DNA of 64,000 nt from CALMKX01 sp036274895 (GTDB lineage Bacteria; Acidobacteriota; Thermoanaerobaculia; Multivoradales; SZUA-115). The DNA lies in NCBI GenBank assembly GCA_036274895.1, contig DASUEU010000049.1:260654-324653 (forward strand), written 5' to 3'. The notes beneath the pieces were generated by a model, which ran no database searches, had not been told where the DNA came from, and was given only the letters and a program-made list of their open reading frames with translations. Made by a program: the position numbers and the translations under genes. Positions 59,955-64,000 of this stretch are shown here, piece by piece; position 1 is the stretch's first letter; each line of letters opens with the position of its first letter.

Positions 59955-60908
59955 ATGAGCGACAACCTGATCCAGATCGGACGCGCCGAGAGCCGCCGCG
60001 AGGGGCGGCCGGAGTGGCTGCGCATCCGGCTTTCGACGCCCGCCCGCTACCACCAGGTCAAGGGCCTGGTGGAGGGCCTGAACCTGAACACCGTCTGCCA
60101 GGAAGCCCGCTGCCCCAACATCTACGAGTGCTGGGGCCAGCACGGTACGGCCACCTTCATGATCCTGGGGGACGTCTGCACCCGCCGCTGCGGCTTTTGC
60201 GCGGTCACCTCCGGCCGGCCCAAGGCCGGTGTGGACGCCGAGGAGCCCGCCCACGTGGCCCAGGCCGTGGCGGTGATGGGCTTGAAGCACGCCGTGATCA
60301 CCTCGGTCGATCGTGACGACCTACCGGACGGCGGGGCGCGGCACTTCGCTCAGGTCATCGAGGCGATCCACGAGGCCTGCCCGCAGACCGCCGTCGAGGT
60401 GCTCACCCCCGACTTCCGGGGCGTGCCCGAGGCCCTCGACGTGGTGCTCGGTGCCCGGCCGGAGGTCTTCTCCCACAACATGGAGACCGTCCCTCGCCTC
60501 TATCGCCAGGCCCGTCCCGGCAGCCGCTGGGACCGCAGCCTCGCCCTCCTGGCCGACGCCGCCCGGCGCCGCGACGAGGGGGCCTACCGGGGCCGGATCA
60601 AGACCGGCATCATGGTCGGCCTGGGGGAGGTCGAAGGGGAGCTCACGCAGACCATCGCCGACATCCGGGGCGCCGGGGTCGAGATCTTGACCATCGGCCA
60701 GTACCTGCAGCCGACCCGCAAGCATCTGCCGGTCGATCGCTGGGTGCACCCGGACGAGTTCGCGGCCCTGAAGCGCCACGCCCTCGAGCTCGGGTTCCTG
60801 CACTGCGAGGCCGGACCGCTGGTGCGCTCGAGCTACCACGCCCACGAGCACGTCGGCGAAGAAGTGGCGGTCCGCCCGGCCGCGGGCTCCTTTGCCGTCT
60901 CGCCCTGA
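59955..60908 (+). CDS. lipA: Lipoyl synthase
   Basis: Radical SAM enzyme that inserts two sulfur atoms into octanoyl groups on lipoyl domains. The auxiliary cluster cysteines C48, C53 and C59 (CQEARCPNIYEC) and the radical SAM set C75, C79 and C82 (CTRRCGFC) are intact, and the C-terminal RSSY serine ligand is present (LVRSSYHA). 317 residues. ATG 59955 gives the family N-terminus. It is the last gene of the nad operon, an unusual place that links NAD and lipoate supply. Confidence 0.96.
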   Translation: MSDNLIQIGRAESRREGRPEWLRIRLSTPARYHQVKGLVEGLNLNTVCQEARCPNIYECWGQHGTATFMILGDVCTRRCGFCAVTSGRPKAGVDAEEPAHVAQAVAVMGLKHAVITSVDRDDLPDGGARHFAQVIEAIHEACPQTAVEVLTPDFRGVPEALDVVLGARPEVFSHNMETVPRLYRQARPGSRWDRSLALLADAARRRDEGAYRGRIKTGIMVGLGEVEGELTQTIADIRGAGVEILTIGQYLQPTRKHLPVDRWVHPDEFAALKRHALELGFLHCEAGPLVRSSYHAHEHVGEEVAVRPAAGSFAVSP

Positions 60909-60914
60909 GCCCCC

Positions 60915-60942
60915 TTGTGATTCGGTTTTGCTGATGTAACAT
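60915..60942 (+). promoter_or_regulatory. Candidate promoter for the secreted protein gene
   Basis: TTGTGA (60915-60920) and TAACAT (60937-60942) are 16 bases apart in the intergenic region. Start near 60949 would give a leader of 45 bases. Confidence 0.4.
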
Positions 60943-60993
60943 ATCCGAGCTCGACCAGCCTTTGAGATCAGCTGAACACGGAGGGTACCGTCC

Positions 60994-62319
60994 ATGATCC
61001 GTAGCCGAGCCCTGTGCTGGGGCCTCCTGCTCACCGCTCTGCTCCTGCCCCTGTCCGCCGCCGCCGAGATCGGCACCGTTGACGTGGTGCCGGCAGCGAC
61101 CCTGCTGCTGCCCTACTTCGAGGTCGACCTCGCCGACCCGGTCTGGAACTCGACGGCGTTCTCGATCAACAACGCGAGCGAAGAGCCCGTCATCGCCCAC
61201 GTGACCCTGTGGACCGATCTCTCGGTGCCGACCTTGGACTTCAACGTCTTCTTGACCGGCTACGACGTCCTGACCTTCAACCTACGCGACCTCTTCGATA
61301 CCGGCACCCTGCCCCAGACTTCGCACAGCAACACGGCGATCAGCCCCCGGGGGATCTTCTCGACCACCTCCAACGGCACCACCGGGGTCGGCCCGGGCTC
61401 CTCCTCGTGCGACGACCAGCTGCCCCTGCCGCCGCTGCCGCAGGTGCTGCTCGAGCACATCCGGGCCGCGCATACCGGCCAGGCCTCGCCGGTGGTCTTC
61501 GGCGGCCTGTGCTCGGGGGTCGACCACGGCGACGTCATCGCCCGCGGCTACGTCACGATCGACAACGTCAACTTCTGCAGCTTGCAGTTCCCGGGAGACG
61601 TCGGCTACTTCATCTCCGGAGGTCTGGGCGTGGCGAACAACCAGAACGTCCTGTGGGGTGACGTCTTCTACATCAAGGACACCGAGAGCTCGGCCCAGGG
61701 CATGCCGTTGGTCCACATCGAGGCGGACGACCTGTTGGGACCGGCCGACTACACCTTCTACCGCCGCTACTCGGGCGGTGCGGACCAGCGCGAGGGCCTG
61801 GCCAACCACTTCGCCGTGCGGTACCTCAACGGCGGGGTCTTCGACGGCGGCACCGACCTGATCGTCTGGCGCGATTCGAAGCGCTCGATCGCTCCTTTCA
61901 ACTGTGCCCTGACCGCCCCAGCGCCCTACCCCCTCTCTGCCAACCAGATCGTCATCTTCGACGAGCAGGAGAACCCGGAGGTCCCGGAGACCTCACCCTT
62001 CTCGCCGCCTCTGCCCGGCGTCCTCTTGATCCCGTTTCCCTGGGAGTCGAACCGGATCACGGTCAACGACCCGGATTTCTTCCCCGTCACCTTCGACTTC
62101 GGCTGGCTCTACCTGAACTTCAACAACTCCGTGGCCGGTAGCCAGGTGCCCTTCGAGCCCCTGATGCAGAACTACGTGCAGGCGGTGATGACGGCCAACG
62201 GGCGCTTCAGCGTCGGCTTCGACGCCATCCAGCTCGGGAACGTCACCGAGCCGGGCGGGGCCCCCGACGACCTGCTCCCGATCTGCGACGGCGCCCCCGA
62301 CCCGGTGGGCTGCAACTGA
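60994..62319 (+). CDS. Secreted protein of unknown family
   Basis: A 441-residue exported protein: signal peptide at residues 1-24 (ALCWGLLLTALLLPLSAAA), then a beta-rich, Asn/Asp/Phe-rich mature part starting EIGTVDVVPAATLLLPYFEVDLA. Recurrent short blocks such as SINNASEEPVIAHVTLWTD and FNVFLTGYDVLTFNLRD suggest immunoglobulin-like or jelly-roll folds with a surface or outer-membrane role. No catalytic motif is visible. GGAGGG precedes the ATG. I do not recognise the family; the VVPAATLLLPYFE motif looks lineage-specific. Confidence 0.82.
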   Translation: MIRSRALCWGLLLTALLLPLSAAAEIGTVDVVPAATLLLPYFEVDLADPVWNSTAFSINNASEEPVIAHVTLWTDLSVPTLDFNVFLTGYDVLTFNLRDLFDTGTLPQTSHSNTAISPRGIFSTTSNGTTGVGPGSSSCDDQLPLPPLPQVLLEHIRAAHTGQASPVVFGGLCSGVDHGDVIARGYVTIDNVNFCSLQFPGDVGYFISGGLGVANNQNVLWGDVFYIKDTESSAQGMPLVHIEADDLLGPADYTFYRRYSGGADQREGLANHFAVRYLNGGVFDGGTDLIVWRDSKRSIAPFNCALTAPAPYPLSANQIVIFDEQENPEVPETSPFSPPLPGVLLIPFPWESNRITVNDPDFFPVTFDFGWLYLNFNNSVAGSQVPFEPLMQNYVQAVMTANGRFSVGFDAIQLGNVTEPGGAPDDLLPICDGAPDPVGCN

Positions 62320-62421
62320 AGGCGAGGACGGCGGCGAGGTCTCCCGGGGCCTCGCCGTTGCCCTGGCCGGTCCCAGCCGATAAGATTTCCCTCCGGGAAC
62401 GCCCACCCCCTACGAGGTACC

Positions 62422-62865
62422 ATGAGCCCATCCGAAGTGAAGATCCGGCCTGCCGACGAGCTGGATCTCGATTCCATCATCGCCATCGACGAGAAGCTAT
62501 CCGGTCAGTATCGCCCCGACATCTGGGAGCGGCGGTTGACCTATTACCTGCGCCGTGACCCCGGCGGCTCCCTGGTCGCCGAGTCCGGTGGCCAGGTGGT
62601 CGGCTTCATGCTGGGCGAGGTCCGCTCAGGGGAGTTCGGCCAGGACGACACCACCGGCTGGATCGAGGTGGTGGGCGTCGACCCCGAGCACCGTGGGCAT
62701 TCGGTCGGGCGCCGGCTCGGCGAGGCTGCCCTGTCCTACTTCCAGAGCCAGGGGGCCAGGAAGGTCCGCACCCTGGTGGAGGAGAGCCGTGGGGACCTCA
62801 ACCGGTTCTTCGCCTCCTTGGGATTCGTCCCGTCCAGCCTTCGCCCCTTCGAGAGAGCCTTCTGA
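62422..62865 (+). CDS. GNAT-family N-acetyltransferase
   Basis: A 147-residue acetyltransferase with the acetyl-CoA-binding motif A: IEVVGVDPEHRGHSVGRRLGEAAL (the R-G-H-x-x-G-R-R/L signature). The N-terminal KIRPADELDLDSIIAIDEKLSG and C-terminal NRFFASLGFVPS blocks are typical. The substrate (amine of protein or small molecule) is unknown. ATG 62422 follows CGAGGT. Confidence 0.88.
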   Translation: MSPSEVKIRPADELDLDSIIAIDEKLSGQYRPDIWERRLTYYLRRDPGGSLVAESGGQVVGFMLGEVRSGEFGQDDTTGWIEVVGVDPEHRGHSVGRRLGEAALSYFQSQGARKVRTLVEESRGDLNRFFASLGFVPSSLRPFERAF

Positions 62866-62881
62866 CCTGGAGAACTCCGAG

Positions 62882-64000
62882 ATGCGTACGAGGTCCGCAC
62901 TGCTTCCCCCGCACTACCACGCCGCCGTCGTCAAGTGGCGCGACACCTACCTGACCGACTACCCCTATCTGATGGAGAGCTGGGATCGGTACTTCCCGAC
63001 CGATCGCCGCTTCGAGCTCTGTGCCTACCGCGAGCTCGGCATCTGCGATGAGATCGAGTGCGGCGACCACAAAGGCAAGCCCAAGATCCCGCGGGCGGCC
63101 GAGCTCGCCCCGGAGCAGGCGCATTACCTCCTGGGAGCGATCAAGGCTCAAGCCTCCACCGAGTTCGGCTCGATCCAGCAGCACCGCGAGGTGCTGGCGC
63201 GGGCTCAGGAGGAGGAGGAGCAGGTGTGGATCCTGCGCATGATGGCCGAGGAGCTGCGCCACGGCTACCAGATGCTCCACCTCATCGTCGACGACGACTG
63301 GAAGCCGGTGACCGGGCAGTCGAGCGAGCAGATGGTCGAGGAGATCCTGTCGATGCAGACCGGCTCCCACGTCCTGGGAGCGTTCAACATCGACTTCGAG
63401 TCGTTCGTCGACAACATCGTCTTCTGCTGCCTGATCGACCGCGTCGGCAAGTACCAGCTGGCGATGCAGAAGATCTCCGCCTACGCGCCGATGGCCGACT
63501 CGATGCCGCAGATGCTGCGCGAGGAGGCGTTCCACCTCGCGACCGGCGTGGTGCCGCTGCGCCGGTGGGTGGTCAAGGCCGCCGCCGGGTCGCCGACGAT
63601 CTCGATGGAGATCATCCAGAAGCACTTCAACAAGTGGGTGCCGCGCGGGCTCGAGATGTTCGGCGACGAGCGCGGCGGCGGCACCAACGTCAAGTTCGGC
63701 CTGAAGCCGATGAAGAACCGCGAGGCCCAGGACCAGTACTACCTCGAAATCGAGAAGGTGGTGCGGGACCTCAACATCCGCTTCCTGCGGGCGCGCCTGC
63801 CGCACCTCGACGCGGGCGGCGCCGAGGCGGCGCTGCAGCGGCTGGAGAGCGAGCGCGGCAGCGTCGACGGCGTGTCGTTCGACGACCTGCTGCGCGTCCC
63901 CGACCGCCTCTACTTCCGCCGGCGCGGCGAGCCGGCGTTCGCCCGAGTGGGCCGCGACGGCGAGCGCTTCGAGGACGCCGAGGCCTACCTCGTCCACCTC
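62882..64000 (+). CDS. BoxB/PaaA-like di-iron oxygenase, 3' end beyond window
   Basis: 373 codons are open to the window edge with no stop. The protein is ferritin-like: QASTEFGSIQQH (Glu94), AEELRHG (Glu124, His127), IDFESF (Glu173 region) and REEAFHL (Glu215, His218) form the expected di-iron ligand pattern. The GDHKG motif at 61-65 occurs in benzoyl-CoA epoxidase BoxB, and the Q-x-S-T-E-F-G-S stretch in phenylacetyl-CoA epoxidase PaaA. The exact substrate is open; benzoyl-CoA or another CoA thioester is possible. Start ATG 62882 with GGAGA upstream. The last 500 bases use Ala GCG and Pro CCG more than neighbouring genes do. The gene may form an operon with the acetyltransferase, 16 bases upstream. 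Confidence 0.75.
   Translation, partial: MRTRSALLPPHYHAAVVKWRDTYLTDYPYLMESWDRYFPTDRRFELCAYRELGICDEIECGDHKGKPKIPRAAELAPEQAHYLLGAIKAQASTEFGSIQQHREVLARAQEEEEQVWILRMMAEELRHGYQMLHLIVDDDWKPVTGQSSEQMVEEILSMQTGSHVLGAFNIDFESFVDNIVFCCLIDRVGKYQLAMQKISAYAPMADSMPQMLREEAFHLATGVVPLRRWVVKAAAGSPTISMEIIQKHFNKWVPRGLEMFGDERGGGTNVKFGLKPMKNREAQDQYYLEIEKVVRDLNIRFLRARLPHLDAGGAEAALQRLESERGSVDGVSFDDLLRVPDRLYFRRRGEPAFARVGRDGERFEDAEAYLVHL

Overview
The window is very G+C-rich bacterial chromosome (about two thirds G+C by eye), densely packed with short intergenic gaps, frequent ATGA/TGATG stop-start overlaps and several GTG or TTG starts. An OmpA-type peptidoglycan-binding domain, an LptD-free but clearly diderm set of periplasmic proteins (lipoprotein, L,D-transpeptidases, OmpA fusion), a mycobacterial-like Sdh1 succinate dehydrogenase and several secreted proteins of unknown family together suggest an uncultured Gram-negative lineage such as Acidobacteriota (Thermoanaerobaculia-like). 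This placement is an inference. No rRNA, tRNA, CRISPR array, transposase or phage gene was seen.

Layout. 1-3.7 kb: housekeeping genes thpR, plsY, gpsA, guaA. 3.7-4.8 kb: an RRM RNA-binding protein and two small toxin-antitoxin-like relics. 4.9-8.8 kb: the sdhCAB operon plus a TPR-like gene. 8.9-10.2 kb: secreted trypsin-like protease and a membrane-anchored cytochrome c. 10.4-19.5 kb: a divergent two-operon locus, the most unusual part of the window. The leftward arm encodes a coiled-coil protein, a PspA/IM30 (ESCRT-III-like) protein, an AAA+ ATPase and an 80-residue protein. The rightward arm encodes an ABC permease and ATPase, a membrane coiled-coil protein, a substrate-binding/OmpA fusion and a PlsC acyltransferase. 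It reads as an envelope maintenance or stress system that bridges inner membrane, periplasm and peptidoglycan.

19.5-25.3 kb: an MBL hydrolase and a complete 2-oxoacid dehydrogenase complex (E3, E1 alpha, E1 beta, E2). 25.3-26.9 kb: a small lower-G+C defence islet (AbiJ-like protein and a VapBC-like pair). 27.1-31.4 kb: a PKD-like secreted protein, lipB and a large secreted BNR-repeat protein. 31.4-36.5 kb: a sigma-54 activator with a degenerate receiver domain, divergent from an envelope operon (lipoprotein, two L,D-transpeptidases, secreted protein) that is preceded by a near-perfect sigma-54 promoter. 36.5-55.2 kb: a long run of transporters (DASS, DAACS, Kup, two MFS, NSS with its MetS-like small subunit, three APC permeases, CPA2 antiporter, CstA, AI-2E family), pointing to a life on amino acids, peptides and organic acids. 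55.3-60.9 kb: an NrtR Nudix regulator and the nadABC-lipA operon with a perfect palindromic operator overlapping the nadA ribosome-binding site. 61-64 kb: a secreted protein of unknown family, a GNAT acetyltransferase and the start of a BoxB/PaaA-like di-iron oxygenase cut by the window end.

Functional links: lipB and lipA supply the lipoyl group for the E2 subunit; SdhCAB feeds electrons to the quinone pool; the amino acid permeases and CstA supply carbon for the oxoacid dehydrogenase complex; nadABC makes NAD de novo from aspartate under NrtR control.
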